A stretch of 64,000 bases of DNA from Haloplanus sp. HW8-1 (GTDB lineage Archaea > Halobacteriota > Halobacteria > Halobacteriales > Haloferacaceae): the NCBI RefSeq assembly GCF_023703795.1, contig NZ_CP098518.1:1054001-1118000 (forward strand), in the 5' to 3' direction. Of this stretch, positions 43,024 through 51,393 are shown one piece after another. Position 1 is the first letter of the stretch. Each line of letters begins with the position of its first letter. Below the pieces are notes generated by a model. The model ran no database searches and had not been told where the DNA came from. It saw only the letters and a program-made list of their open reading frames with translations. Position numbers and translations under genes: made by a program.

Positions 43024-43538
43024 CCCTCCCAGAGATCCAACAGCCGGTCGACGACGCGGTCCGTGAACGACTGCCGGTGTACCGTGTAGAGATACGTGAC
43101 GCGGTCCGCGTCGGTAACTTCGTAGATGACGCGCCGGCCATCCCGCTCTTTCGTGACGAGGCCGGCATCGGCAAGGTTCGAGAGATGCCAGGAGACGGTC
43201 GACTGGGCTTTGTCCAGCCGCTCGCTCAGTTCGCTCGTCGTGAGCGGCTCGGCCGCGAGGAGATGGGCGAGGATCCGACGGCTGTACCCGCGTCGGAGGG
43301 CGTTCATTACGGTCCGGTCGGCCTCGTCGAACTCGGCGGCCGGGTAGTAACGGGTATACTGGCCGTCGTCGGACACCTCTATGAGCCCTTCGTCGACGAG
43401 CCACCGGAGCTGGTACTGGAGCGTCCCCTGCGCGTACTCGAGTTCGTCGAGAATCCGGCGGAAGTGGACACCCGGGTTGTCGGCGACGTACTGGTAGATT
43501 GCGCGACGGGACGATAGCTCCAGCTCTGGCTCCGACAT
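43017..43538 (-). CDS. Double winged-helix regulator
   Basis: 173 residues. First winged helix ~8-70 (RAIYQYVADNPGVHFRRILD, TLQYQLRWLVDEGLI); second ~75-145 (RRILAHLLAAEPLTTSELSE, STVSWHLSNLADAGLV) with a wing (KERDGRRVIYEVTD). A C-terminal helix follows. This DUF7343/ArsR-like layout is frequent in haloarchaea. Its stop overlaps the cytochrome gene; the next gene lies 3 bp upstream, so they are coupled. Possibly controls the flavin/cytochrome operon. Confidence 0.8.
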   Translation of the reverse strand: MSEPELELSSRRAIYQYVADNPGVHFRRILDELEYAQGTLQYQLRWLVDEGLIEVSDDGQYTRYYPAAEFDEADRTVMNALRRGYSRRILAHLLAAEPLTTSELSERLDKAQSTVSWHLSNLADAGLVTKERDGRRVIYEVTDADRVTYLYTVHRQSFTDRVVDRLLDLWEGY

Positions 43539-43541
43539 TGC

Positions 43542-43847
43542 TCACGTTCTGGTGAGGGCGACGAAGAACGTCAGCAGGCCGCCCAGAATGAGTAGCGCAC
43601 TGGCGTGTTCGAGCAGTTCGAGGGTCGCGTAGGGGAGGTACGGAATCAAGAGATATTCGAGGAAGACGACGAGCCCGTAGAGGCCGAACATCCCGTATCC
43701 GACTGCAACGATCCGCATTCGCGAGTCGCGCTCGCGACGCCACGCACGATAACTGAACGCGCCGAGTGAGGCAGCAACCAGGAAGACGCCGAGGCTGACG
43801 TACTGTTCGAGGAGTTGTGCGAGTTCGAGGAGTTGTGCCGATTGCAT
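43542..43847 (-). CDS. Three-helix membrane protein, DUF7521-like
   Basis: 101 residues from ATG 43847. Helices FLVAASLGAFSYRAWRRERD, RIVAVGYGMFGLYGLVVFLE and ALLILGGLLTFFVALT. Same plan as the 37.5 and 37.8 kb paralogues. It precedes a winged-helix gene by 3 bp, again a regulator-membrane pair. Confidence 0.6.
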   Translation of the reverse strand: MQSAQLLELAQLLEQYVSLGVFLVAASLGAFSYRAWRRERDSRMRIVAVGYGMFGLYGLVVFLEYLLIPYLPYATLELLEHASALLILGGLLTFFVALTRT

Positions 43848-43995
43848 AGAGTTCCCACCGGGTGGGCGAACACGATGTAGTGGTCCCATTCCCAGAGTGG
43901 GGAAGGTGCGGGGAAAACGGTTGGCGTCCAATCGTCGAATCCACGTTCAGTCGGTCGTTTCCCGTCGGATGGGCCACCAAAGGTGAGTTCGGAGC

Positions 43996-44517
43996 TTAGT
44001 TTCGGGACGAACGGACGAACGCACGCCGCAGGACAGTCAGGAGGACGTACGTCTCGTATTTCTGGGTCCGGCAGTGTTCGCAGGGCTGCATGTCCGCGAC
44101 GATTTCCTCGATCGCATCGTCGTACTCGTCCGTGAGCGTGGTGAGTGCGTCCGTAATCTGGGGCTGGATAGCGTCGATCATCTCCTCGACGGCGGCGTCG
44201 GCCGAATCCGGTAGTGAGTACGAGAGAACGATCGTGTTCGCGTGGTAGTACTTCGTCGTCCCACCGCGCCCCTCCTCGAAGCGAACGACATCGACGAGGC
44301 CCGCGTCCCGGAGCTCGTTGATGTGGTGGCGAACCGTGTTCTCAGTCCGGTCGATGCCGCGATCTTCGAGGCGTTCGTGGACCTCGGTCGCGGTCAGGGC
44401 CTTCTCGGCCAGAATATCGAGGATCATCGCCCGCATCGGCTCGTCGATGGCGTCCGAAACCCGAGTGTCTCGCACCGCGATGTCCTCGAGACGGTGGTCG
44501 GTGTCGGAATCACTCAT
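43996..44517 (-). CDS. ArsR-type winged-helix regulator with CxxC tail
   Basis: 173 residues from ATG 44517. The DNA-binding domain (~15-95) reads RAMILDILAEKALTATEVHE, TENTVRHHINELRDAGLV, then a wing (EEGRGGTTKYYHAN). The C-terminal region is helical and ends with CEHC near 150, a possible metal site. It is divergent from the metallochaperone and P-type ATPase genes across 200 bp, the usual place for their repressor. Metal identity unknown. Confidence 0.8.
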   Translation of the reverse strand: MSDSDTDHRLEDIAVRDTRVSDAIDEPMRAMILDILAEKALTATEVHERLEDRGIDRTENTVRHHINELRDAGLVDVVRFEEGRGGTTKYYHANTIVLSYSLPDSADAAVEEMIDAIQPQITDALTTLTDEYDDAIEEIVADMQPCEHCRTQKYETYVLLTVLRRAFVRSSRN

Positions 44518-44718
44518 ACGAGAACTGAGCGCGAGCACGCGGGAAAAGGTAGCGGGACAGAGGTCAGGCAGGTGTCTATCGTGGAATCGAACACGGAATG
44601 GATCCGCGATAGCGAAAGCCCTAGACGACCTGTTTGACCGTTCCAACCCCCTGTTTCCGTATTCAAACATATCATTTAAAAAATACTTATTGGGGTATGG
44701 CCACTACTTCAAACTGTG

Positions 44719-44934
44719 ATGAGCGACACCACCCAGTTCCGCGTCCTCGACTTCGACTGCCCGACCTGTGCGAGTACGGTCGAACGCGCCCTCGACAACG
44801 TCGACGGCGTCCAGTATGTCGAAGTCCACTACGCGACCGGCCGCGTCGAGATCGAGTACGACGACGGCGTCGCCGACCCCGACGCCTTTGCAGAGACCAT
44901 CGAAAAGCAGGGCTACACGCCCCAGCCCGCCTAA
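44719..44934 (+). CDS. HMA-domain metallochaperone (CopZ-like)
   Basis: 71 residues from ATG 44719. The ferredoxin-like HMA fold with FDCPTCASTVERAL (CxxC metal site), VEVHYATGRVEIEYDD and AFAETIEKQGYTP. It binds soft metals and hands them to the ATPase encoded 3 bp later. The TATA-like AT stretch (44671-44690) serves both. Confidence 0.9.
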   Translation: MSDTTQFRVLDFDCPTCASTVERALDNVDGVQYVEVHYATGRVEIEYDDGVADPDAFAETIEKQGYTPQPA

Positions 44935-44937
44935 CCC

Positions 44938-47034
44938 ATGAACAAACGAGCGATCACGCAGTACTACCGGAAACACCGGAAGGCTATCGTCACGGCGACG
45001 AGCGGCCTCCTCTACGGCGGCGGCTGGAGTCTCGGCTACCTCACGAGTTTCGAGATAGCAAGCGCCGCCATCCTCGTCCTCGCGACGACCGTGGGTGGCT
45101 ACGACATCGCCAAGACCGCCTACCACGAGGTCACCAACCGGACGCTCGGCATCAAGACGCTGGTGACGCTGGCCGCGATCGGGGCCATCGTCATCGGGGA
45201 GTACTGGGAGGCCGCAGCCGTGGTCTTCCTGTTCAGCCTCGGCAGCTACCTCGAGGGCCGGACGATGCGGAAGACCCGGACGGCCCTCCAGGAGCTACTG
45301 GAGATGACACCCGACACGGCGACCGTTCGTCGCGACGGGGACCTCCAGGAAGTCCCCGCCCGCCAGGTCGAAGAGGGCGAGATAGTTATCGTCAAACCGG
45401 GCGGGAAGATTCCGGTCGACGGGACCGTCGTCGACGGCGAGAGTGCGGTCAACCAGGCGCCGGTCACGGGCGAGAGCGCACCCGTCCACAAGGCCGACGG
45501 CGACGAAGTCTACGCCGGGACGGTCAACCAGGAAGGCGCACTGGAGATCCGGACGACGGGCGCAGGCTCGGACACGACGCTCGAACGCATCATCCGCCGC
45601 GTCGAGGAGGCCCAGGAGGCCCAGTCGCCCACGGAGAGTCTCATCGATCGGTTCGCGAAGTACTACACGCCGGCCGTCGTCGTGCTCGCCATCGGCGCGT
45701 TCGCTGTCACGGGGAACGCGATCCTGTCGCTGACGCTGCTGGTCATCGGCTGTCCCGGGGCGCTCGTCATCGGGCCGCCGGTCAGCATCGTCTCGGCCAT
45801 CGGGAACGCCGCCCGGTCGGGCGTGCTGATGAAGGGCAGCGAACACCTCGAACGCGCCGGCAAGATCGACCTCGTCGCCTTCGACAAGACGGGGACGCTC
45901 ACGAAGGGCGAGACCCGCGTGGCGGCTTCGCAGCCACGGAATGACGAGGGCGGCGGAGCCGCCCTCGCTGTCGCCGACGTCGAGGGGTTCGGCGTCACCG
46001 ACGACGAGGTCCTCTCGCTCGCGGCGACCGCCGAGAAGAAGAGCGAGCACCACCTCGCCGACGCCATCGTCGACGCGGCCCGCGAGGGCCCGACCGCTGC
46101 GACGGATGGCGGTGCGACGGTCACCCAGGTAGACGATACGGACGCGGGACGCCAGTCGATTCCCGATCCGGACGACTTCGACGTCGTCGCCGGCAAGGGC
46201 GTTATCGCCCATACCGATAGCCACGAACTCGTCGTCGGCAACCGCGCGCTGCTGGACGACCGCGACATCGACGTCCCCAGTCGAGTCACCGAATACGTCC
46301 GCGAGCGGGAGGAGCGCGGCGAAACGGTCGTCCACGTCGTGCGGCGGGCGGTCGGAGCGACTAACGGGAGCGAGACCGCCGAACGCGCGAACGGGGAGCG
46401 GGAGCGACCCGTGAGCGGCGACTGGGACATCATCGGCGCGATCGCGATGCGGGACGAACTCCGAGAGGCCGCTCCTGGCGTCGTCGCGTCACTCCAAGAC
46501 GCTGGCATCGAGACGGTGATGCTCACCGGCGACAACGAGCGGACGGCCGCCGCCGTTGCCAAGGAGGCCGGTTTCATCGGCCTCCGAGAACGTGGCGGCG
46601 AGGCCGCCACGCAGGAGGTCGGCATCGACGAGTACCGCGCCGAACTCCTCCCCGAAGACAAGCAGTCCGTCATCGAAGCCTACCAGGCCGACGGCCACGT
46701 CGTCGCGATGGTCGGCGACGGCATCAACGACGCGCCGTCGCTGGCGACCGCCGACGTCGGCATCGCGATGGGTGCTGCGGGGACGGACACCGCCATCGAG
46801 ACGGCGGACATGGCGTTGATGGCCGACGACCTCGAACGGATTCCGTACGCGGTCAAATTGAGCAAGGCGACGCGTTGGAACGTCCTCGAGAACGTCGGAC
46901 TCGCGGTGCTGACCGTGACCGTTCTCCTCGCGGGCGTACTCACGAGCTACGTCACCCTCGCTGCGGGAATGCTCGTCCACGAGGCCAGCGTCCTCGCGGT
47001 GATCCTCAACGGGATGCGACTGCTCCGCTACTGA
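44938..47034 (+). CDS. Heavy-metal P1B-type ATPase, CPG variant
   Basis: 698 residues. Helices A and B, actuator loop with PVTGESAPVHK, membrane site CPG at 272-274 (GCPGALVIGPP) where CPC or SPC is usual, phosphorylation DKTGTLTKGE (Asp316), nucleotide domain, then MLTGDNERTA and VGDGINDAPSL hinge. The HP motif reads SEHH (371-372) rather than SEHP. The last helix has HEASVLAVILN. These changes suggest a specificity other than Cu(I). In-frame inserts with inverted repeats lie near 45918, 46347 and 46563. No N-terminal metal domain; the chaperone gene supplies it. Confidence 0.9.
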   Translation: MNKRAITQYYRKHRKAIVTATSGLLYGGGWSLGYLTSFEIASAAILVLATTVGGYDIAKTAYHEVTNRTLGIKTLVTLAAIGAIVIGEYWEAAAVVFLFSLGSYLEGRTMRKTRTALQELLEMTPDTATVRRDGDLQEVPARQVEEGEIVIVKPGGKIPVDGTVVDGESAVNQAPVTGESAPVHKADGDEVYAGTVNQEGALEIRTTGAGSDTTLERIIRRVEEAQEAQSPTESLIDRFAKYYTPAVVVLAIGAFAVTGNAILSLTLLVIGCPGALVIGPPVSIVSAIGNAARSGVLMKGSEHLERAGKIDLVAFDKTGTLTKGETRVAASQPRNDEGGGAALAVADVEGFGVTDDEVLSLAATAEKKSEHHLADAIVDAAREGPTAATDGGATVTQVDDTDAGRQSIPDPDDFDVVAGKGVIAHTDSHELVVGNRALLDDRDIDVPSRVTEYVREREERGETVVHVVRRAVGATNGSETAERANGERERPVSGDWDIIGAIAMRDELREAAPGVVASLQDAGIETVMLTGDNERTAAAVAKEAGFIGLRERGGEAATQEVGIDEYRAELLPEDKQSVIEAYQADGHVVAMVGDGINDAPSLATADVGIAMGAAGTDTAIETADMALMADDLERIPYAVKLSKATRWNVLENVGLAVLTVTVLLAGVLTSYVTLAAGMLVHEASVLAVILNGMRLLRY
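45918..45967. repeat. Palindromic in-frame insert in the P-type ATPase gene, site 1
   Basis: CGTGGC...GCCACG (45918-45938) followed by a perfect 10-bp inverted repeat CGAGGGCGGC / GCCGCCCTCG (45945-45967). It encodes the extra loop ASQPRNDEGGGAAL between the phosphorylation site and nucleotide domain. Confidence 0.6.
46347..46380. repeat. Palindromic in-frame insert in the P-type ATPase gene, site 2
   Basis: GGCGGTC (46347) and GACCGCC (46374) arms around 20 bases with the repeated word GGAGCGA. It encodes part of a hydrophilic extra loop (GATNGSETAERANGERER). Confidence 0.45.
46563..46611. repeat. Palindromic in-frame insert in the P-type ATPase gene, site 3
   Basis: Two hairpins in a row: GGAGGCCG / CGGCCTCC (46563-46585) and CGTGGCGGC / GCCGCCACG (46591-46611), both perfect. 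They encode EAGFIGLRERGGEAA, an addition before the usual EVGIDEYRAELLPEDK. Confidence 0.55.
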
Positions 47035-47062
47035 CCACTAGATACGATCACCACTACTACTC

Positions 47063-47725
47063 ATGACATCGAATTCCACTGCGACTGACGCGACTCAGAC
47101 GAGAACCAATTGGCAGGTCGACTACGACGTCGATCCGGTCGAAATCCGCGATCCCGTCGCGGAGGCTCTCGGCGTCCTGGAACCGGGCGACCCGTTCGTC
47201 ATCACCTATAGAGACGCGGTGAAAGAGGCGGGACACTCCTGTCCGACGGCCTCGGGTGCCTACCGGATCGTCCAGTTCGGGCTCGACGCCCTGTATCCCG
47301 ACGACTATCCAGTCCGAAGCGAAATCGAGGTCCAGGCGGCCGGCCCACGGGACGATGCTGCGTACGGCGTGATGAGCCGCATCATCTCGTACGTGACTGG
47401 TGCGGCCAAGGACGACGGCTTCGGCGGTCTCGCCGGCGGCTACGGCGGCCGCCGCGATCTCCTGCGCTTCGACGCCTTCGACCCGGACACGGCGGAGCCG
47501 ACGTTCCGGTTCCGGCGAACCGACACGGATGAGATCGTCGAAGTGGTCTACCACGTGAGCGAGATCCCGGACGGTGGGCCCGCGACCGGAAATCTCCAGC
47601 GGATACTCGACGGGTCGGCGAACGAACAGCAGCGCGACACCTTCGCCGACGCCTGGCACCGCCGCGTTCAAATCGTCCTCATGGACGACTCCCTGTTTAC
47701 CGTCGGAGCAATCGGTACTGTGTGA
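47063..47725 (+). CDS. FmdE-like soluble protein next to the metal ATPase
   Basis: 220 residues. Central landmarks are AGHSCPTASGAYRIVQFGLD (Cys/His that could bind metal), EIEVQAAGPRDDAAYGVMSR and GGLAGGYGGRRDLLRFDAF. GHSCP is the hallmark of the FmdE domain, although FmdE proper has HGHxCPG. No methanogenesis genes are near, so a metal-binding or metallo-assembly role is more likely. It begins 28 bp after the ATPase gene. Confidence 0.6.
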   Translation: MTSNSTATDATQTRTNWQVDYDVDPVEIRDPVAEALGVLEPGDPFVITYRDAVKEAGHSCPTASGAYRIVQFGLDALYPDDYPVRSEIEVQAAGPRDDAAYGVMSRIISYVTGAAKDDGFGGLAGGYGGRRDLLRFDAFDPDTAEPTFRFRRTDTDEIVEVVYHVSEIPDGGPATGNLQRILDGSANEQQRDTFADAWHRRVQIVLMDDSLFTVGAIGTV

Positions 47726-48077
47726 CGATTCCGTAGCCCAATCATAAACGGAACTAACATCTGTTCGATATTACTTCCGTTATCGATACTATCGAGCGCT
47801 TCAGTAGCAACATTCCCGAACTCGCCAACTTCGATACGTGAGCACCGCTCCAGCGGCAGTACGCAGAATCGCTGCGTTCGGTCCGCTTTCGGTGAGTCCC
47901 GAGTACTCCGAAGAGACACACGAGCATCAGGAAGCAGTGTTCCGGCTCGGCGGGGTGGTCCTCCCACAGTCGGAGCCTCCCTGCCCATGATGGTAGTGTA
48001 CGGCATAGTTTTGTCGAATCGATCTCGTAGTGTAATCCGTTCATTCCGTCTCAGACGTTCGGATGGGTTCAACCGCT
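47726..48077. other. Intergenic region, possible relic
   Basis: Before repeat R4. The minus strand holds an open frame from ~48044 to 47754 (AGRLRLWEDHPAEPEHC...) without family match. It might be a transposase relic, but I cannot show it. Confidence 0.25.
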
Positions 48078-48400
48078 CGACTGCGACCGTCTTACGGCCC
48101 AAAGGACGATTCGTTCACCGATCGAACGAGTGCCAAGCGCCAATCGCCGATTTCTCGTTCGCAATCGCACGACAGCGATGAGATGAACGTCGACGTCATC
48201 CGCTCTGAGTGGAATGGCGTTGCTTTCGTTCAGCTACTGGCCGATTCCGAACGACGGCGGTTTCGTCCCGTGGTTCGCTGTCTCTACGGCGTGGCGCTTG
48301 GCCTCTAATCATTTGGTCGTTGAGCGTCCCCAAGTCACGGTCGACTGCCCTCCCAACAAAACGAGAGTCAGTCGTCTTTGGTCACAGGAACTCGGCATTG
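48078..48400 (+). repeat. Long dispersed repeat R, copy R4 (most degenerate)
   Basis: Shares CTTACGGCCC, CGATTTCTCGTTCGCAATCG, CACGACAGCGATG, TCTACGGCGTGGCGCTTGG, AATCATTTGGTCGTTGA and ACAAAACGAGAG... with the other copies. It lies downstream of the FmdE-like gene and beyond the 3' end of the transporter gene at 48583. Confidence 0.65.
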
Positions 48401-48582
48401 CCGTTGTTGAGCGGACCGACCACGGTAGGAACACATGATCTTCGCCGATGTGCTAACTGCAGGACGATAACAACGCCAGAGACAGCGGGTTTCTGCGAGC
48501 AATCATGAATTCGACCCGGCCCATTGGCAGAACGATTTCCGAGAGGTAGAATCCCGAAGGGGGTAGCGAGACGTCCCGCCGC
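48401..48582. other. Gap between R4 and the APC transporter gene
   Basis: About 180 bp, no gene seen. It may contain the transporter's terminator. Confidence 0.3.
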
Positions 48583-50820
48583 TCAGAACAGTCGTTCGAG
48601 GAGGCCACGGTCGCGGTGTTTCTCCGCGAGCAGGACCGAACACTCCACATCGTCGATAACGTCCAATACGAGCGATCCAGAGACGAGGCGGCGAAGGAGC
48701 CCTTCTTCGGTCGCCCCGAGGAGCAGAAGCGTCGCATCGTCCGCAGCGTTCCCGATAGCCGTCTCTACGTCTCCGGATTTAACGAGCAGGTCGGCATCCT
48801 CCAATCCGTTGTCTGCAGCCCACTCTTCGAGGAACTGCTCGCCCGCGTTGCGGTCCTCCGCGACGTTGAGCAACGCCACCTCGGCGTCGAACTCCGACTG
48901 GAGATATTTCGCGATGGTGGCCGAGAGCTCCGAATCCGGGCCACCGGCCGTCGGGAGTAGAACCCGCGAGGGATCGAACCCACGGTCGCGGAGAATCAGG
49001 AAGTCACAGGGGACTGCCTCGGTGAGTTCATCGAGTGCCGACTCCGCTCGCCCGGGTGAGCCATGCGAATCGGGTCCCCAACCCATAACGACGAGGTCGG
49101 CCGTGTGGGTTCGGGCCGCATCGAAGATGGCCTCGTAGGATTTGTGCGACAGGATGGTGTGTGTCTCGACGTCGACGCCGAACGTTTCGGCGTCCTCGCG
49201 GGCGTTGTCCAGCAGGTGCTGTGAGCTCTCGTCGATGTCGTCGGACCGGTCGGCTGCGGCCGCCAGCGCCGTCTGATCGGGCACCGTGACGATGTGGGTG
49301 GCGACGACGGTTCCACCGCGCTGTTTGGCGATGGCGCTGGCGAGTGTGATGAGTTCTTGCTGGTGTGCGGGGTTGGCCAGTGGCACCATCACGCGGTACT
49401 GGCCGCCATCAGGCTGAACACCGGTAGCTGCGCTAACGGCAGCGTCGGGCATCTCTTCGGACTGTGAGACGATGTGCTTCGAGAGGATCCCCTGTTTTTC
49501 CGTTCGTGTCCGAGCGTAGAGGAAATACCACAGTATCGCTGCTATTGCGATGCCGAACGACAGGATCAGTGCGTCACTGGCGACGAAGATCAGTAGCGCA
49601 AAGGAAAGCACGGCGCCCAAGATCGGTAATATCGGATACAACGGAACGACGAAATCCGGGGTGTACTCCTCGGGAGCGACGTAGCGCATCACGATGAGCG
49701 CCAAATTCAGCAGGCCGTAGATGATGAGGTGCAAGCCCGACGCGGCCCCGGACAGCAGCGTCAGGTCGCCGATGACGATGAACAGGAGAATGAGGCCGCC
49801 AGTGATACCGATAGCGCGGTAGGGGGTTCCGAACCGCTCGTGTATCTGGTTGAGTGCCGGCGTGACGATACGGTCACGACCCATCGCGAAGTTGATCCGC
49901 GAGGAGGCGAGGATGGAGGCGTTCGCACTCGAGGCGGTCGCGAGGAGGCCACCGAACAGCAATGCACCGCCCATCGCGGCACCCTGAATGTAATCGCCCA
50001 CTTCGACGACTGCGATGGGGTTCTCGGCGTCGGAACTGATGATATCCGCGATGAATCCTGGGGGCACGGCAGCGCTCATAATCACCAAAACGAGCGCGTA
50101 GATGACCGTCACGATGACGACGCTGCCGATGACCGCCCGCGGGAGGTTCTTGCCGGGATCTTTGATCTCCTCGGCGACGCTCGTGATCTGGACGAAGCCG
50201 AGATAGGAGACGAAGATGAGGCCCGTCGTCTCCAAGGTGGTGACCACGTCGGTCGCGGCCGGAAGGTTCGACGGTTCGGCTCGGAGCGTTCCGAGGAACG
50301 TGAACACGGTGAGGATACCGACCAACAGGACGACGATGATGTTCTGGAGTCGTCCCGTCTCCTTCGCGCCGACGTAGTTGACGAGGATGAAGAAGGCACC
50401 CCCGACGAGCGCGATTATCTTCACGACGGTGATCGATACCGGGCCGGCACCGATACTGCCCGAAAGACCGAAGATGCGGGCGATGTACCGGCCGAACCCG
50501 ACCATGTAGAACGCGCTGGCGAAGGCCAATCCGAGCCAGTTGGCCCAGCCGGCGACCGACCCGAACAGGGGTCCCAGCGCGTGGTTGACGTAGTAGTAGG
50601 CCCCGCCCGATCGGGGCATCGCGGTGCCGAGTTCGCTGGCCGACAGCGCCGTGAACATGGCGATGACGCCACCCAAAACGAACGCCACGGACGCCAGCGA
50701 TCCGGCCTTGAGGATGGCTTCACCCGGTAGAACGAAGATACCCGCACCGATCATCGTCCCGACGCCGATGGTCAGCGCCGCGAGCGGTCCGAGGTCCTTG
50801 GCGAGGTCTTCCTCGCTCAT
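48583..50820 (-). CDS. APC-superfamily transporter fused to two UspA domains
   Basis: 745 residues. Residues ~10-430 are an APC-type permease with 12 helices (GVGTMIGAGIFVLPGEAI is the substrate-site GAGIF motif). Two UspA-like domains follow (~460-600 and ~610-745): RVMVPLANPAHQQELITLAS ... LVVMGWG, and RVLLPTAGGPDSELSATIAK ... LLLLGATEEG. Such fusions control transport by nucleotide state or stress. The ATG overlaps the UspA stop by 4 bp. Substrate: amino acid, amine or cation; not determined. Confidence 0.9.
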   Translation of the reverse strand: MSEEDLAKDLGPLAALTIGVGTMIGAGIFVLPGEAILKAGSLASVAFVLGGVIAMFTALSASELGTAMPRSGGAYYYVNHALGPLFGSVAGWANWLGLAFASAFYMVGFGRYIARIFGLSGSIGAGPVSITVVKIIALVGGAFFILVNYVGAKETGRLQNIIVVLLVGILTVFTFLGTLRAEPSNLPAATDVVTTLETTGLIFVSYLGFVQITSVAEEIKDPGKNLPRAVIGSVVIVTVIYALVLVIMSAAVPPGFIADIISSDAENPIAVVEVGDYIQGAAMGGALLFGGLLATASSANASILASSRINFAMGRDRIVTPALNQIHERFGTPYRAIGITGGLILLFIVIGDLTLLSGAASGLHLIIYGLLNLALIVMRYVAPEEYTPDFVVPLYPILPILGAVLSFALLIFVASDALILSFGIAIAAILWYFLYARTRTEKQGILSKHIVSQSEEMPDAAVSAATGVQPDGGQYRVMVPLANPAHQQELITLASAIAKQRGGTVVATHIVTVPDQTALAAAADRSDDIDESSQHLLDNAREDAETFGVDVETHTILSHKSYEAIFDAARTHTADLVVMGWGPDSHGSPGRAESALDELTEAVPCDFLILRDRGFDPSRVLLPTAGGPDSELSATIAKYLQSEFDAEVALLNVAEDRNAGEQFLEEWAADNGLEDADLLVKSGDVETAIGNAADDATLLLLGATEEGLLRRLVSGSLVLDVIDDVECSVLLAEKHRDRGLLERLF

Positions 50821-51254
50821 GTCTCGTCCTCACGGGGGAGGGCGATGACCGGACGATCTGCCTGGGTCACCAGTTTCAGTGAGATGTCGCCGGAGAGGAA
50901 CTGCATGAGTCGGTTCCCCCCGCGAGATCGGAAGGCAATGGCGCTGGCGCCGACCTCGTCGGCGGCTTCGAAGATCGTAGCAGCCACGTCCCGTCCATAG
51001 GCGGTGTGTTCGTCGGCATCGGGGAATACCGACCGGACGGCGGCGTACGATTCCCTGGCCAAGTCCTCGGACTGCTCGACCGGCGTTTTGTCCGGCACGC
51101 CACCGCCCTTCTCTACGACGTGAAGAGCGGTCACGTGGGTCGGCCCGTAGGGTTCGAGTTTCTTCGCCGTCGCTAACGCGTCGGATTCGTGAGCGACGGG
51201 AAGAAGGACATGGGTGAGGATGTCTTCGTCGTCCGTCTTACTGCACATACTCAT
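50817..51254 (-). CDS. Universal stress protein (UspA family)
   Basis: 145 residues (ATG 51254; 51266 is also possible). VLLPVAHESDALATAKKL, VTALHVVEKGG, RDVAATIFEAADEVGASAIA, then RSRGGNRLMQFLSGDISLKL, where the usual GxxGxnG(S) nucleotide motif is changed (RGGNRLMQF), so ATP binding is uncertain. Coupled to the APC gene by a 4-bp overlap. Confidence 0.85.
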   Translation of the reverse strand: MSMCSKTDDEDILTHVLLPVAHESDALATAKKLEPYGPTHVTALHVVEKGGGVPDKTPVEQSEDLARESYAAVRSVFPDADEHTAYGRDVAATIFEAADEVGASAIAFRSRGGNRLMQFLSGDISLKLVTQADRPVIALPREDET

Positions 51255-51393
51255 AGATCCATCCACTATCTGTTAAGCGTGTGTATCCGATCGTGGATCG
51301 TGAGCGAGCGGATCCCAGTGATGCCGTATCGTGCGGCTGAGAGTTCAGCATCCCGAAGAATCGAGACGGGACACTCGATGTGCCCGTCCGGGG

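Noticed and set aside
42766-43980. 404-residue minus-strand frame
   Set aside because: Arg-rich, no domains; overlaps real genes on both strands.
44634-45944. 436-residue plus-strand frame over the metallochaperone and ATPase genes
   Set aside because: Arg/Pro-rich shadow frame caused by GC-rich codons; the P-type ATPase reads through the same DNA with all family motifs.
49729-50730. 333-residue plus-strand frame opposite the APC transporter
   Set aside because: Asp/Arg-rich shadow of the minus-strand membrane helices.
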